Assembly: GCA_964498785.1 (NCBI GenBank)
Contig: CAZCJL010000014.1
Span: 18,426-82,425 of the forward strand
DNA: 64,000 nt
Source of the DNA: Mariaggregatimicrobium sp964498785
GTDB taxonomy: Bacteria; Zhuqueibacterota; Zhuqueibacteria; Thermofontimicrobiales; Thiofontviventaceae
Direction: 5' to 3'
Shown: piece after piece, positions 17,815-27,665 of the stretch
Layout of the letters: each line of letters starts with the position of its first letter
Position numbering within the stretch: position 1 is the stretch's first letter
Made by a program: the position numbers and the translations under genes
The notes under the pieces: generated by a model
Database searches by the model: none
What the model saw: only the letters and a program-made list of their open reading frames with translations
What the model was told of the DNA's origin: nothing

Positions 17815-19560
17815 TTAAATTTCACCAAAATCCTGTAATATTTTTCTGGCAGCGTTTATTGCTTCATCGTTATTAATGAAGTAGAACGGAAAGCCAAAAA
17901 TAACTGTTTTAAAATCATCTCCGATATATTTCGCGCCCGTGGTTTCGCCCTGAAAATCAAGATTTTCGGTTGCGGAATTAAATGTATAAATGGCTTCTGC
18001 TCCGTCAACCTGGCGAACTGTAAACATATCGATCGATGTCAGTTTATTCTCAAATTGCGGAATAAAATTCTTGGCCGCATCGACGTTTACATCCGGGTGA
18101 TCGCCGACTCCTGTTGCTCCGGTAAAATCAGGAGGATTTCCGGGGGATTGTTTCGTGGAAGCCAGTTTGAAAAATTCCCACAGAAATTCATAATTATCAA
18201 CCAGATCGAGCACAGTCGTCGGATCAAGATTTGCCACCGGAGTGACTGTCGCCAACTGTTGAACGGGTTTCCATCCGGAAATCCAGACATTTCCGCCTAA
18301 TTTCATATATTCTTTCATAAGCAAAATCTGTTGCGGCAAATTCACCATAAACGATTCATCTGCTTCCCAGATTACTGTTGAATAATTACCCAGGCCATTC
18401 CCCGGTGTTGGAGCGCCATCTGTTTTGTAGTCCCACAAACTGTAAGTCGCGCCAACTGCCGTTAACACATCCATATAAAAACTATCTGCTTTCACATCTG
18501 GTGCAAAACGACCGTTCACATCATCGACGACGAGAATACCGGCATTGAAGGTCGGTTTTGCCAGGTTAAAATTAAAGACAACTTCTTCACTTTCAATGCC
18601 ACCGGTATCTTTCACACGCATTGTGAAGGTGTGTTCACCGTTCGACAATTCCGCAAACAACGTATCAGTAATCGATAACCAGTTTGTTTCAGGATTGTCG
18701 TCAAGTTTAAATTTAACGGCAGAATAATGGCCAAAATATGCGGAAGCATCCACTTCCCATGAGAGTCGGACATTGTTCGAATCGCCTTCAAAATAGAATG
18801 CGCTGTTATCTTCGTAAAAATCATGATTATTGAAACTTGTTGTGAGCATGGCAATTGGTTGTACATCCAGTGAGACAACGAAACTATATGTTGCCGGGGT
18901 TTCATCCACTGCCATTGCAGCGTCCCGTGTCTGGGCGTAGAAGGTATGATTTCCTTCATCCAGCAAGCCGAAGGGGGAGCCTTCATAAAACTCAACAACA
19001 GGATCGTCTAACCACGCTGACCACTGCCCATCTTCATCAATTTTATAACGGTAACTAAATTCCGGGCCATTATCCGGATCGGTGGGGATAATATAGAATT
19101 TTTGCGCCCGGCCGAATGTACTGCCTTCTGCCGGATCGTCATCCAATTCAATTGCTGTTTCCGGCACGACATTCGTTCCTGTAAAAGATCGTTCTGCCGG
19201 CGTCGGATCGACAGCGCCATCATCATCGATCGCGGCGACACGAATGGAATGGGATTCATCTTTATTGGCAGCCGTAAATTTGAATGTAGAATCTGTCTTG
19301 GTTGTTTCAAATTCTGCGCCGCCATCTACAGACACGAGATATCGAACCACGTAGCCATCTGCATCATTACCAATCCAGCTAATTGTCATAAAATATGAAT
19401 GATCGTCGCCCTGACTCGGCGCTGCGACAATTTCGGTTTCCGGCGGCGAGTTGGGAATCATTTCCGAATCTTCAGGTTCGATCAAGCCGCACCCGACAAA
19501 ATAGACGCCGATTAACGTCAGCAGCATGAGGGGCATCGTGTATCTTAATAGTTTTTTCAT
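17815..19560 (-). CDS. Lipoprotein with Ig/FN3-like repeats and GATase-like module
   Basis: From ATG 19560 (581 aa; GGAGGACATA precedes it) the protein starts MKKLLRYTMPLMLL with a lipobox-like YFVGCG, so it is probably a lipoprotein. Three beta-sandwich repeats follow (motifs like WIGNDADGYVVRYLVSVDGG, YRYKIDEDGQWS). The C-terminal third starts AGILVVDDVNGRF and includes VIWEADESF and GGNVWISGWKP. It resembles the VDDDDG module of the S8 and M6 proteases in this window, a Rossmann-like fold related to class I amidotransferase-like domains; no catalytic Cys is evident. It precedes the PorV-like gene in transcription order after it, on the same strand. The function is unknown. Confidence 0.7.
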   Translation of the reverse strand: MKKLLRYTMPLMLLTLIGVYFVGCGLIEPEDSEMIPNSPPETEIVAAPSQGDDHSYFMTISWIGNDADGYVVRYLVSVDGGAEFETTKTDSTFKFTAANKDESHSIRVAAIDDDGAVDPTPAERSFTGTNVVPETAIELDDDPAEGSTFGRAQKFYIIPTDPDNGPEFSYRYKIDEDGQWSAWLDDPVVEFYEGSPFGLLDEGNHTFYAQTRDAAMAVDETPATYSFVVSLDVQPIAMLTTSFNNHDFYEDNSAFYFEGDSNNVRLSWEVDASAYFGHYSAVKFKLDDNPETNWLSITDTLFAELSNGEHTFTMRVKDTGGIESEEVVFNFNLAKPTFNAGILVVDDVNGRFAPDVKADSFYMDVLTAVGATYSLWDYKTDGAPTPGNGLGNYSTVIWEADESFMVNLPQQILLMKEYMKLGGNVWISGWKPVQQLATVTPVANLDPTTVLDLVDNYEFLWEFFKLASTKQSPGNPPDFTGATGVGDHPDVNVDAAKNFIPQFENKLTSIDMFTVRQVDGAEAIYTFNSATENLDFQGETTGAKYIGDDFKTVIFGFPFYFINNDEAINAARKILQDFGEI

Positions 19561-19647
19561 TATGTCCTCCAAAATCTTATCTCATCGTTTTATTTTGAGC
19601 CGGTATCGGCTTCAGCCATATCCGGCATGAGATTAGATATTAATTAT

Positions 19648-20670
19648 TTAGAATTGAAAACCGATTGAAAATCGGTGCGGTTGATTCATCAACGAACTGG
19701 TGTCAGTCAAATCACCAAAACTTGCATACGCGTAATCAAAATTGAGCATATAATTTCCAAGTTTTTGTCTGACACCCAGACCGAATGTAAATGATTCGGT
19801 GTCATAATTAAAGTTATAGCCACCCCGGAACGCAATCATGTTTTGAAACCAGAACTCGGCTCCGGCATTCATTCGTTCGGCCACATCACTGGGGTGTTCA
19901 AACTGCAACCCGACATTTCCGGCAAAATTTTCTCCCATTGAAAGGCCGGTCATGTTTTCCATATCAGCAAAAACGCCGACCCGGAAAGACATTGGCATCA
20001 AGTGTCTTTCAAAGGATTCTACTGCCGGTTCACCGGTCACCTCTCCGGAAACGGTTCGCCAGTCTTTAAAATCACCTTCGAAAACTGCATCCGGTCCAAA
20101 GTTTGAAATGACCATCGCCAATTTCATTGACCGGAAGCCTGTCTGATACGATAAACCGGCATCGAACACAACGCTCTGCGATGTGTATTCGTAAAGCTCT
20201 TCCCGTACATATTTGGCAGTAACACCAAACGAGAACAGTGTGGACAACGCCCGTGAATATGATAATGAAAGGACAATGTCCGATGCAGTGAACATTTCAC
20301 CGGTTCCGTCAGGCATTTCCGGCGTTCGTACTATCATGTCATCCATGTGCAACACACCGGCGCTTATTGCAAATGTTCCCAGACTGCTTGGGAAAGCACT
20401 TCCAATCACATCATAATTTACATCTGCCGGTAAATTAATATGGCTCAACATCGCCTCGGGACGACTCATCCATGCCAGACCCGCGGGGTTCCAATAAATA
20501 GAGGTCACATCCTGTGCGCCTGCAATAAAAGCATTTCCCATGCCAATACCGCGCACGCCAACATTCAATTTCAACACTTGAAATACTGTCGTTCCCACGC
20601 GTTCTACGCTATATGCCATCATCGGTAGAAGCAGGAAAACTATAATAAGTGAAGCTACAAATCGCCTCAT
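19648..20670 (-). CDS. PorV/PorQ-family outer-membrane protein (T9SS-associated)
   Basis: The 340-aa protein has a signal peptide (about 1-21, ending MMAYS) and the PorV/PorQ family signature GVRGIGMGNAFIAGAQDVTS followed by IYWNPAGLAWM. The rest alternates in a beta-barrel pattern and ends in SIGFQF with a C-terminal Phe, as in outer-membrane barrels of the FadL type. PorV shuttles T9SS cargo from SprA to the attachment complex; PorQ-like members are related, and many paralogs exist in Calditrichota-type genomes, so I do not claim the true PorV. It lies between the lipoprotein and the Asp-rich secreted protein, on the same strand. Confidence 0.82.
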   Translation of the reverse strand: MRRFVASLIIVFLLLPMMAYSVERVGTTVFQVLKLNVGVRGIGMGNAFIAGAQDVTSIYWNPAGLAWMSRPEAMLSHINLPADVNYDVIGSAFPSSLGTFAISAGVLHMDDMIVRTPEMPDGTGEMFTASDIVLSLSYSRALSTLFSFGVTAKYVREELYEYTSQSVVFDAGLSYQTGFRSMKLAMVISNFGPDAVFEGDFKDWRTVSGEVTGEPAVESFERHLMPMSFRVGVFADMENMTGLSMGENFAGNVGLQFEHPSDVAERMNAGAEFWFQNMIAFRGGYNFNYDTESFTFGLGVRQKLGNYMLNFDYAYASFGDLTDTSSLMNQPHRFSIGFQF

Positions 20671-20753
20671 AAGTATTACCTCCTTAACTAACTCGAGTAT
20701 ATTATCATTAAAATGATCCGATCATCGAGTGTTTAATTAAGTTGATTGATTGA

Positions 20754-22910
20754 CTATTTTACAACAACAAACTTATCAATTTTAACTTCACCATCAGCCT
20801 CTACACGATAAAAATAGACGCCAGGTGCGATTTCCTGATTTGTCCTGCTTTGCAGATCCCATGTTTCATAGCTGGTGCCGTTTGTATGTTGAATTGTTTT
20901 TATATGATCACCGGCAAGCGAATAAATATCGATCGTACATTGTGCCGGTAAATTTCTGAATTCAAGATCTTTCGGAAAATAGCGATCTCCGGTCACAGGA
21001 TTAATTCGCGATACTGTTTCCAACCGTGAACTGCCGATATATGGATTGGGTACGACGAATACATTTTTAATGTTATCCTGAACCTGTTTTGCCGGAACAA
21101 TCAACTGCAACACTTCTTTGGCGCGCGAACTTTCCAACTGTCCAACGCCACCGGTTGCACGGTCTTGTTCCGGATGGTTGATTCCGTCGCCGTTATTGCC
21201 ATTATCAAAAGCAGTGACAACATAATTCATGGGGAATCCGTTATTGGCGCCGGTATCGATATATTCATATTTACCGTCAGCATTTTTCTGAGGCATTCCC
21301 AAATCATATCCGATATCATTTGCCAAATCGTACTCGGCTAACAGCGTAAATTTAACGCCATCCGGCGAACGCCACACGCGGTACCCCTCAAAATCCAGTT
21401 CTTTTGAAATCGGATCAATGGAACCTTCTGCGTTAGCTTCCCAGGTAAGCTTGACTGCTCCGTCCATGGGTTCCGCGACAAATCGTGGGACATCCGGAGC
21501 ACTGGGGCCACGGAAGTCCGCCTGGAACATGGACATCGCCTGGCGCGAATTTGTGATAATCGCATCGAGATCGATTCCGTTAATAATGCCACAGGTTACC
21601 GGTAATGTCTCTTTGGGTTCTAAATCCCCTAACGGACCAAATGCCAGCAGGAAACGCCAGTCGCCTAAATTCGCCATCGTCACATCGGGGTCACGCTGTC
21701 CGCTGCTCATCATGGCATATTTATCTGAGTTTAAATCCGGGTCACCACCGGATATTCGCTCGAAATTTTTATATGTTGTGGTCACTTCTGGCATCGGGGT
21801 TTGCAGAACCCGCACGCCAAAATAACGGGATTGTAGCAATCCACCGTCAGCATCCGGGTCACCACCGATCGCCGTTTCCAGGGAATCGATAAAGAATGTA
21901 ATGTCATCTTCCGAACCCTCGCGACCCTGGGTGATATGCTCGGCATCAAAGTCAAAAAATAAGGCTAAATAAACATCTGTTAATGTTTCGTTTCCAACAT
22001 TTGTCACTAAATAGTCAAAAATGATAAAATCGTCAGCATAACTTTCTGCCCATTGATATGAGTGCTGAACCACGCGAATACCCAGTGGTGTAAAGCCATC
22101 GGCATCCGGTGAATCGAGACTTGTTTCGCTAGTATCGACATACGCGGTGATAAATTCCTGTCCCGCACGACCGATACCGTCCTCGTCTTCCAGTCCGTCT
22201 CCGTCGTCATCATTGCTGCCGGGAACAGCATCGCCGTCGAGGTCGTCGTCCCATTCATCAATAAAGCCGTCGAAATCATTATCAATAAAATCAGCGGAGA
22301 TATCTCCGACAGGATCTTCATCGATATGAGGTTCGGGATCATAATCAAATATTCCATCGCCATTGGCGTCTGCATCAGGACCATCCCAATCTGAATCCGG
22401 TTCACCATTTCCGTTTAAGTCATCTGCTGCTGTCCAGTCGCCATCGTCATCAACTTCTTTGGGCAAAGTTTCTTTAGATGTTTCAAGCCATCCCATTACC
22501 GGACCAAATTCATTAGTACCATTATCTCCGTCGGTTGCGGTTGAAACAATGGGCGTTCCGCCTTTAATAGCGCCAACCCAAACACCGCCGGAGAACAGGA
22601 ACTGAGTTCCGCTTCCGCCCGGATATTCCAGATTCGGATAAAAACCCTGGCGTTCATCCGGATTGGACATTTCGCCCCAGTTTGACAGTGTGAGCCACTG
22701 GAGTCCTTTTGTATGAACAATTAGCTCGCGAGGAGCAATTTTCCATAGCTGTTCAGAATTAAGTGAGTTATTTTTTTGGGCGTCTGTTTTTCGTCTCGCA
22801 TACGCTTTCTCAGTTACAAGCATTCCGCTCAGGATTAATCCGAAAATCAACGAAAAGATGATCAGATTAAATGCGGTCGAAAACTTATTTACAATTTTTT
22901 TGTTCACCAT
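20754..22910 (-). CDS. Secreted Asp-rich protein with T9SS-like C-terminus
   Basis: The 718-aa protein has an N-terminal membrane/signal segment (about 13-38, ending KAYA). Residues about 150-245 are packed with DxDGDG-type motifs (DLNGNGEPDSDWDGPDAD, DANGDGIFDYD, NDDDGDGLEDEDG), resembling type 3 thrombospondin calcium-binding repeats. An FN3-like part carries EGYRVWRSPDG. The end has FVVPNPYIGSSRLE, SLAGDHIKTI and GVYFYRVEADG, a variant T9SS-type sorting domain ending KFVVVK. It lies between the PorV-like gene and the TonB receptor. This trio of receptor, secreted protein and PorV-like protein is recurrent in this group, suggesting a nutrient-capture module; that link is inference. Confidence 0.7.
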   Translation of the reverse strand: MVNKKIVNKFSTAFNLIIFSLIFGLILSGMLVTEKAYARRKTDAQKNNSLNSEQLWKIAPRELIVHTKGLQWLTLSNWGEMSNPDERQGFYPNLEYPGGSGTQFLFSGGVWVGAIKGGTPIVSTATDGDNGTNEFGPVMGWLETSKETLPKEVDDDGDWTAADDLNGNGEPDSDWDGPDADANGDGIFDYDPEPHIDEDPVGDISADFIDNDFDGFIDEWDDDLDGDAVPGSNDDDGDGLEDEDGIGRAGQEFITAYVDTSETSLDSPDADGFTPLGIRVVQHSYQWAESYADDFIIFDYLVTNVGNETLTDVYLALFFDFDAEHITQGREGSEDDITFFIDSLETAIGGDPDADGGLLQSRYFGVRVLQTPMPEVTTTYKNFERISGGDPDLNSDKYAMMSSGQRDPDVTMANLGDWRFLLAFGPLGDLEPKETLPVTCGIINGIDLDAIITNSRQAMSMFQADFRGPSAPDVPRFVAEPMDGAVKLTWEANAEGSIDPISKELDFEGYRVWRSPDGVKFTLLAEYDLANDIGYDLGMPQKNADGKYEYIDTGANNGFPMNYVVTAFDNGNNGDGINHPEQDRATGGVGQLESSRAKEVLQLIVPAKQVQDNIKNVFVVPNPYIGSSRLETVSRINPVTGDRYFPKDLEFRNLPAQCTIDIYSLAGDHIKTIQHTNGTSYETWDLQSRTNQEIAPGVYFYRVEADGEVKIDKFVVVK

Positions 22911-22982
22911 GTAAATCTCCTTTTCAAGAAGATGATCACAAATTTATTTGATAAATTCAAATTTGGTTGATTGTCAATCTAG

Positions 22983-25900
22983 TTAAAATTCAACAGAGAA
23001 TCCGAGTCGAAGCCGACGTCCGATTTCCCATGCAAACGGATCGGGCTGTGCATTGGAAAAACCGCCATAGTTTTTTATACGTGTCGGTGGTGTACTATTG
23101 GTATATCCGATTCGATCACGGTAACGGTCGACACTGATTCCGTATTCATCAATAGGTACTACATTTTTGCGGTCAAATATATTAAACACGTCTAAAATGA
23201 CGCCTAACCGCGAGCCGCCATAGAAATTGAAATATTTACGCATTCTTAAATCAGTGCTGTGGACAGAAGGTGTACGTTTTGTATTGATTTCAGTAAGGAT
23301 ATCGCTACCATTCGCTGCTGTCGGCGTATAGGGCATACCGCTTTTCGACGTATGAAGGACATTCAAATTCCAGTTTTCCAACGGATGAATTCCCATAAGC
23401 GCGGGTCCTTCATTTTCGCCAAAATGATAGTCGACGTTCAATGTAAACGTATGTCGCTGATCCCAGTCTGCCGGGTATTCCTTACCAGGCAAATTGGCAA
23501 ACGCGTTTTCGTTGTTATAGGTGCCACGTGATGTGGAATGTGTTGTAGTAGCAACCTGATAGGTGTAACTTGCTTCGCCGGAAAAATTTCTCCCGGCTCT
23601 CTGGTTCAGCACCATTTCAATCCCCCTGACTGTACCGTAGGTATCATTGAGATAGGTGCGGAAGACATTTCCTTTACTGTCTTCTACTTTACCAATCTGG
23701 GTTAAGTTATCGATATCCTTAAAAAAACCGGTAAACGAAAGCATCGAATTCGTTGCAAACTGATATCGAACTCCGACCTCGTAAGAAATAGTTTCTTCCG
23801 GCTTCAGCCCAGGATTTCCGACGATGGATTGCGAACTGTTAATCGGTTGATTAACCGTATTGTACACATCGTCCAAGTCCGGTCGCTGAAAGAAATGTCC
23901 GTAGAAGAAATGAAATACCATTTTATCTGTCACCGGAAAAGAAATACCGAATCGTGGTAACAAGCTGTAGCTATTTTCAGGAGATCGGTTAGCTCCGGCG
24001 GTAAGCAAATCATATCCCGGAATATTGGTATTATCTGTTTTTTCGTCTTTTACCTGGTCGCCGGGATTGAAATATTCAAATCGCAAACCTAAATTCACGA
24101 TTGCACTCTTGAACTCCATTTTGTCCTGAAAATACGCAGCAACAGCATGAGAAAATGTATGGTAATAATTCGGGAAAAGACCGCTGCCATTATATGGAGT
24201 TAAATATTGCCTCAGATTATTATAAAGATCATAATAATTTGCTTCAAAACCTGATTTTAATTGATGATGTTGCGTAATCTGGCTGGTGAGATCAAATTTT
24301 GCTGTATAAACGATTTGTCTCCAGCGCCAGAATAATTGTGTGTAATCCTGATACTTATATCCTCTTAACGGATGGTTTTCACCCTCAAACCATAACTCCA
24401 GACCTTGCGGATTGTTATGATCCCACAATCCATTTCCGTTCCAGTCTTCAAATGTATCTTCTCCCGGAGTGTAGCTTCCATTATCATTAATGTCGTCATA
24501 CGGCTCCGAAGGATATCCGAACGCCCAGCCGGGTTCGATTAAATCACGAATGCTCGGTTCAACAATATCAGAAGAACCCGTTTCCTGAATTTCTCGTTCC
24601 CGTTCGGCGCGAATCCGTGCTATTTCCGCCTGAGCAGACTCATAATCAGCGACCCAATCTTCTAATTCATCGATATCGCCGGCAGTATTTCGCTTGATTC
24701 CTTTTCTGGGTAAAATCGGGCGATCACTCTTAAACCGACTCAGTCGTAATTCGTAGAAAGTTTTGCTGCTTATTGTATGTGTCCAGTTTAAACTGAGCAT
24801 TGTATTATTTCGATCATAACGGCGATATGTATCGAATCCATTGACACTAAACGGCGCCATTGTATCTTCGTCAATTCTGCCATCGCCATCATCATCGATG
24901 CCATTAATGGCTTCTTCATCAATTCTGCCATCACCATCGTTATCGATACCCCAACCAAAATCCCATCCTTGCAGCGTACCCTGAATAACACCGACACTGG
25001 CAGGATCGACAAATTTAGCATCATATTCATCAATCACGCCATCGCCATCATTATCAATACCGTCAAATACTTCCTCGTCGATGCGACCGTCACCATCATT
25101 ATCTATGCCGTCATCCAATCCCAGGCTTTGACCGTATTGTACCAATTCAGTCAGGTTCGCGAATTCATCACTTCCGGCTGGATTGTTATAAATCCGGCTA
25201 AATGTATGACCATTAATCTTTTCATTAGATCCGCGAAAACCAAATGATAATTTATGATTTGGAGATATATTATAGGTCAATTTAAAATTCGATGAATTTG
25301 AAACCGCGTCTCTTTTTCCTCCCAGACCGAACCAGTCATTCAGAAGAGTCGGATTTTTATATTTATCCGACGTTAAATAGCGAATATCTCCGCGGGCATC
25401 ATCCATTGTTTCATCGGCCTGTAAGAAGAAGGTCATCTGCCCCGGAATTTTTAATCCTAATTTAGGAAGCAGATACGTTGTAATTGGTTCAGGTCCTCCA
25501 AGACTTGCTTCAACCAAATCATAATTTTCAGAATTTTCCCCTAATCCGGCCCCTCCGAAATCGTCTGTTTTATATAATACTTTTCCCCGGTACTGATCGC
25601 TTTGTCCATCCCTGGTTGTCAGCAGCACAACGCCTGATTGTGCATTTCCGTATTCTGCATTAAAGCCACCGGAAATCAATTGCATCTCGGCGACAGCTTC
25701 ACGCCCGACGTTGAGAGCATATCCGCCAACCAGCACATCTTCCACGCTGATTCCGTCAACGACATATTGAATTTCACCGGAGCGCCCGCCGCGCATGTGC
25801 ATGTTTCGACCGGAGCTTGAAGCGCCGGGAGCAACAGCCAGAGCGCCCTGTACCGTGGCGACCGGAATTGCCTGAATTTGTTCCTGAGTAGCAATTTTTG

Positions 25901-26303
25901 TCGAGGCAGTTACATCTTTCTGGATGAGTGGTCGTTCGGCCACAATAGAAACCACTTCTCCGACCAATACTTCTGAACTCAATTCAAAATCAACGGTGGT
26001 TGTTAAGTCTATCGAGACCCGTACATCTTTGATTTTAACGGAAGCATAGCCGATCATTGAAGCAATCAGTGTGTAATTACCTGGTGGTACGTTCATAATA
26101 GTGTAATTACCTTCAATGTCCGCGGCAGATCCCATCATTGTTCCGTCCACAATAACGTTTGCCCCTGGTAAGGCTTCTCCGGTCTCTTTATCGAGCACCT
26201 TACCGGTTATTTTCCCGGTAACACCTGCAAATCCGAAATTTGAGACCAGAAACAAAAGCAAGGTTGCTACGCCTAAAAAGGTAAATAGTCTCATTACGCG
26301 CAT
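22983..26303 (-). CDS. TonB-dependent receptor with carboxypeptidase-like N-domain
   Basis: The 1106-aa outer-membrane receptor has a signal peptide (about 1-26, ending NFGFA), a carboxypeptidase-regulatory-like domain (GKVLDKETGEALPGANVIVD, residues about 33-115), a plug domain (VPVATVQGALAVAPG, GGFNAEYGNAQSGVV) and a 22-strand-type barrel ending LRLGFSVEF with terminal Phe. An extracellular loop at about 398-480 holds four GIDNDGDGRIDEE-type repeats. There is no SusD neighbour, so SusC is not supported. The AGGAGGTCGTT ribosome site and a strong promoter precede it. The TonB, ExbD and ExbB genes follow upstream on the same strand and probably energise it. The ligand is unknown. Confidence 0.9.
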   Translation of the reverse strand: MRVMRLFTFLGVATLLLFLVSNFGFAGVTGKITGKVLDKETGEALPGANVIVDGTMMGSAADIEGNYTIMNVPPGNYTLIASMIGYASVKIKDVRVSIDLTTTVDFELSSEVLVGEVVSIVAERPLIQKDVTASTKIATQEQIQAIPVATVQGALAVAPGASSSGRNMHMRGGRSGEIQYVVDGISVEDVLVGGYALNVGREAVAEMQLISGGFNAEYGNAQSGVVLLTTRDGQSDQYRGKVLYKTDDFGGAGLGENSENYDLVEASLGGPEPITTYLLPKLGLKIPGQMTFFLQADETMDDARGDIRYLTSDKYKNPTLLNDWFGLGGKRDAVSNSSNFKLTYNISPNHKLSFGFRGSNEKINGHTFSRIYNNPAGSDEFANLTELVQYGQSLGLDDGIDNDGDGRIDEEVFDGIDNDGDGVIDEYDAKFVDPASVGVIQGTLQGWDFGWGIDNDGDGRIDEEAINGIDDDGDGRIDEDTMAPFSVNGFDTYRRYDRNNTMLSLNWTHTISSKTFYELRLSRFKSDRPILPRKGIKRNTAGDIDELEDWVADYESAQAEIARIRAEREREIQETGSSDIVEPSIRDLIEPGWAFGYPSEPYDDINDNGSYTPGEDTFEDWNGNGLWDHNNPQGLELWFEGENHPLRGYKYQDYTQLFWRWRQIVYTAKFDLTSQITQHHQLKSGFEANYYDLYNNLRQYLTPYNGSGLFPNYYHTFSHAVAAYFQDKMEFKSAIVNLGLRFEYFNPGDQVKDEKTDNTNIPGYDLLTAGANRSPENSYSLLPRFGISFPVTDKMVFHFFYGHFFQRPDLDDVYNTVNQPINSSQSIVGNPGLKPEETISYEVGVRYQFATNSMLSFTGFFKDIDNLTQIGKVEDSKGNVFRTYLNDTYGTVRGIEMVLNQRAGRNFSGEASYTYQVATTTHSTSRGTYNNENAFANLPGKEYPADWDQRHTFTLNVDYHFGENEGPALMGIHPLENWNLNVLHTSKSGMPYTPTAANGSDILTEINTKRTPSVHSTDLRMRKYFNFYGGSRLGVILDVFNIFDRKNVVPIDEYGISVDRYRDRIGYTNSTPPTRIKNYGGFSNAQPDPFAWEIGRRLRLGFSVEF
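24864..25112 (-). repeat. Four-copy Asp-rich coding repeat in the TonB receptor
   Basis: Within the receptor gene four units of the form GIDNDGDGRIDEE recur (two adjacent, then a spacer of about 35 residues, then two more). The DNA of the units is similar but not identical. The motif matches DxDxDG calcium-binding loops of EF-hand/thrombospondin type 3 style. Confidence 0.85.
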
Positions 26304-26433
26304 AACGACCTCCTATAAAGTGAATAATGGCAACTAATGAAAATTATTAACATTAGCTGATATGATTTAAATTTTGACTACCTGTTATTTATCTGTTCTA
26401 ACTAATCGAATAACAAAACGGTAATAGTGATTT

Positions 26434-26462
26434 AGTATAACAAAAAATTAAATAAATGTCAA
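26434..26462 (-). promoter_or_regulatory. Sigma70-like promoter for the TonB receptor gene
   Basis: Minus strand TTGACA (26462-26457), 17-base spacer, TATACT (26439-26434), about 130 bases before the ATG at 26303, in an AT-rich gap with no open frame. Confidence 0.65.
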
Positions 26463-26521
26463 GCAAAAAATTGTAATTTGTTATTTATCATTAATATGGT
26501 AGGTTTATAAAAATACATAAG

Positions 26522-27241
26522 TTATTGCAATAAGTACTTAAAAGTAATCGTACCGTATTCCTGAACCTGTGAAACATCATGCGGGAGGGGATTAAATCGC
26601 CATTGCTTGAAAGCATCCAGAGTGATTCTTTCCAACAGATCGTGACTCTTCAACACCGGTATCATTTCACCGACAAGTCCGTTCGGAAGAACTGAAAAAC
26701 GGATTTTAATCAGCGCCTCCTGTTGTACATTTTCAGGATATTGTGGTATCACTTTTGATAATATTGTGCGCTTTGCGGCTTTTCCTTCAATTTGATACGG
26801 AGAATCACCGGCTGTTTCCAAGGATGTTGAGAAATCGGGCGCTAGTTTTTCATCCATCGACGGAGCAGCCACTTCTTTCATATCATTAACATTTCGTGGA
26901 TTCAAATCCGGTAATATTTTATCGTCTGCCTGGGTGTTTACAATATTTACTTCTTCGGATGGTATAAATTTCTCTTTGGGGTCCAAATCAATTAACGCCT
27001 CATCATTTTGTTGTACATCAGGCCTTGCCGGTAAATCGAATTCATCTTGTTTCGCCGATTTTGCCGGCGCTTCTGTTTTCGTTGTCATTGTCCCAGCGCC
27101 GCGCTCGAATCGAATTTCTACAAATTCAGGAATCTCAAATGTCCGGTTGAATCGAATCAATAAAAATATAATCAGAACACTTGCATGAATGATAATGGAA
27201 ACGATTAATCCGCGTTGCGTATTTGATTGAATAAGTTTCAT
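26522..27241 (-). CDS. tonB: Energy transducer TonB (module 1)
   Basis: The 239-aa protein has one N-terminal membrane helix (about 10-28, LIVSIIIHASVLIIFLLIRF), a charged linker of about 120 residues, and a C-terminal TonB domain (SKVIPQYPENVQQEALIKIRFSV-like, ending GTITFKYLLQ) of about 80 residues. It is the last gene of an exbB-exbD-tonB operon on the minus strand, 17 bases after exbD, and lies directly upstream of the TonB-dependent receptor gene. This position suggests that it energises that receptor. Confidence 0.85.
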   Translation of the reverse strand: MKLIQSNTQRGLIVSIIIHASVLIIFLLIRFNRTFEIPEFVEIRFERGAGTMTTKTEAPAKSAKQDEFDLPARPDVQQNDEALIDLDPKEKFIPSEEVNIVNTQADDKILPDLNPRNVNDMKEVAAPSMDEKLAPDFSTSLETAGDSPYQIEGKAAKRTILSKVIPQYPENVQQEALIKIRFSVLPNGLVGEMIPVLKSHDLLERITLDAFKQWRFNPLPHDVSQVQEYGTITFKYLLQ

Positions 27242-27258
27242 AGCGAGTTAGTACTAAG

Positions 27259-27663
27259 TTATAAAATTCCTTTTTGTGTGGCAATCATAAATTTCTCGGC
27301 GCCAGCCATCTTGGCAATGTCGATCACTTCAATTGTGCTTTCAAGCGATATGTCTTTATCAGCCTGGATAACGACAAGCTGTTCCGGATTTGCTGTCAAT
27401 AAATCTCTTAATTGAACACCCAGTTCACTCTTCAGAATCTGTTTCTGATTTAAATAAATTGTCTGATTTTTGGTGACAGTGATAAAAATCCGGTCACTGG
27501 ATTCAACCTCGGCAGAAACTGCTTTTGGCAAGGTCACTTTAATTCCGGGTTGCACGATAAAGGAAGACGACAGCAGGAAAAATATCAACAGCAAAAGCAC
27601 AATATCAGTCAGCGAAATTGCTGAGAACATGATAATCTTTTTTCGCCTGGTTTCCATAGCCAT
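27259..27663 (-). CDS. exbD: ExbD/TolR family motor protein (module 1)
   Basis: The 134-aa protein has a single N-terminal helix with the proton-relay Asp20 in SLTDIVLLLLIFFLL, then a short periplasmic domain with IKVTLPKAVSAE and a C-terminal VIDIAKMAGAEKFMIAT. Length and Asp position are those of active ExbD. It lies between exbB (two-base gap) and tonB. With ExbB it turns proton flow into TonB motion. Confidence 0.9.
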   Translation of the reverse strand: MAMETRRKKIIMFSAISLTDIVLLLLIFFLLSSSFIVQPGIKVTLPKAVSAEVESSDRIFITVTKNQTIYLNQKQILKSELGVQLRDLLTANPEQLVVIQADKDISLESTIEVIDIAKMAGAEKFMIATQKGIL

Positions 27664-27665
27664 GG

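Noticed and set aside
22983..26303. SusC-type annotation for the TonB receptor
   Set aside because: No SusD partner, and the neighbours are T9SS/PorV-type genes.
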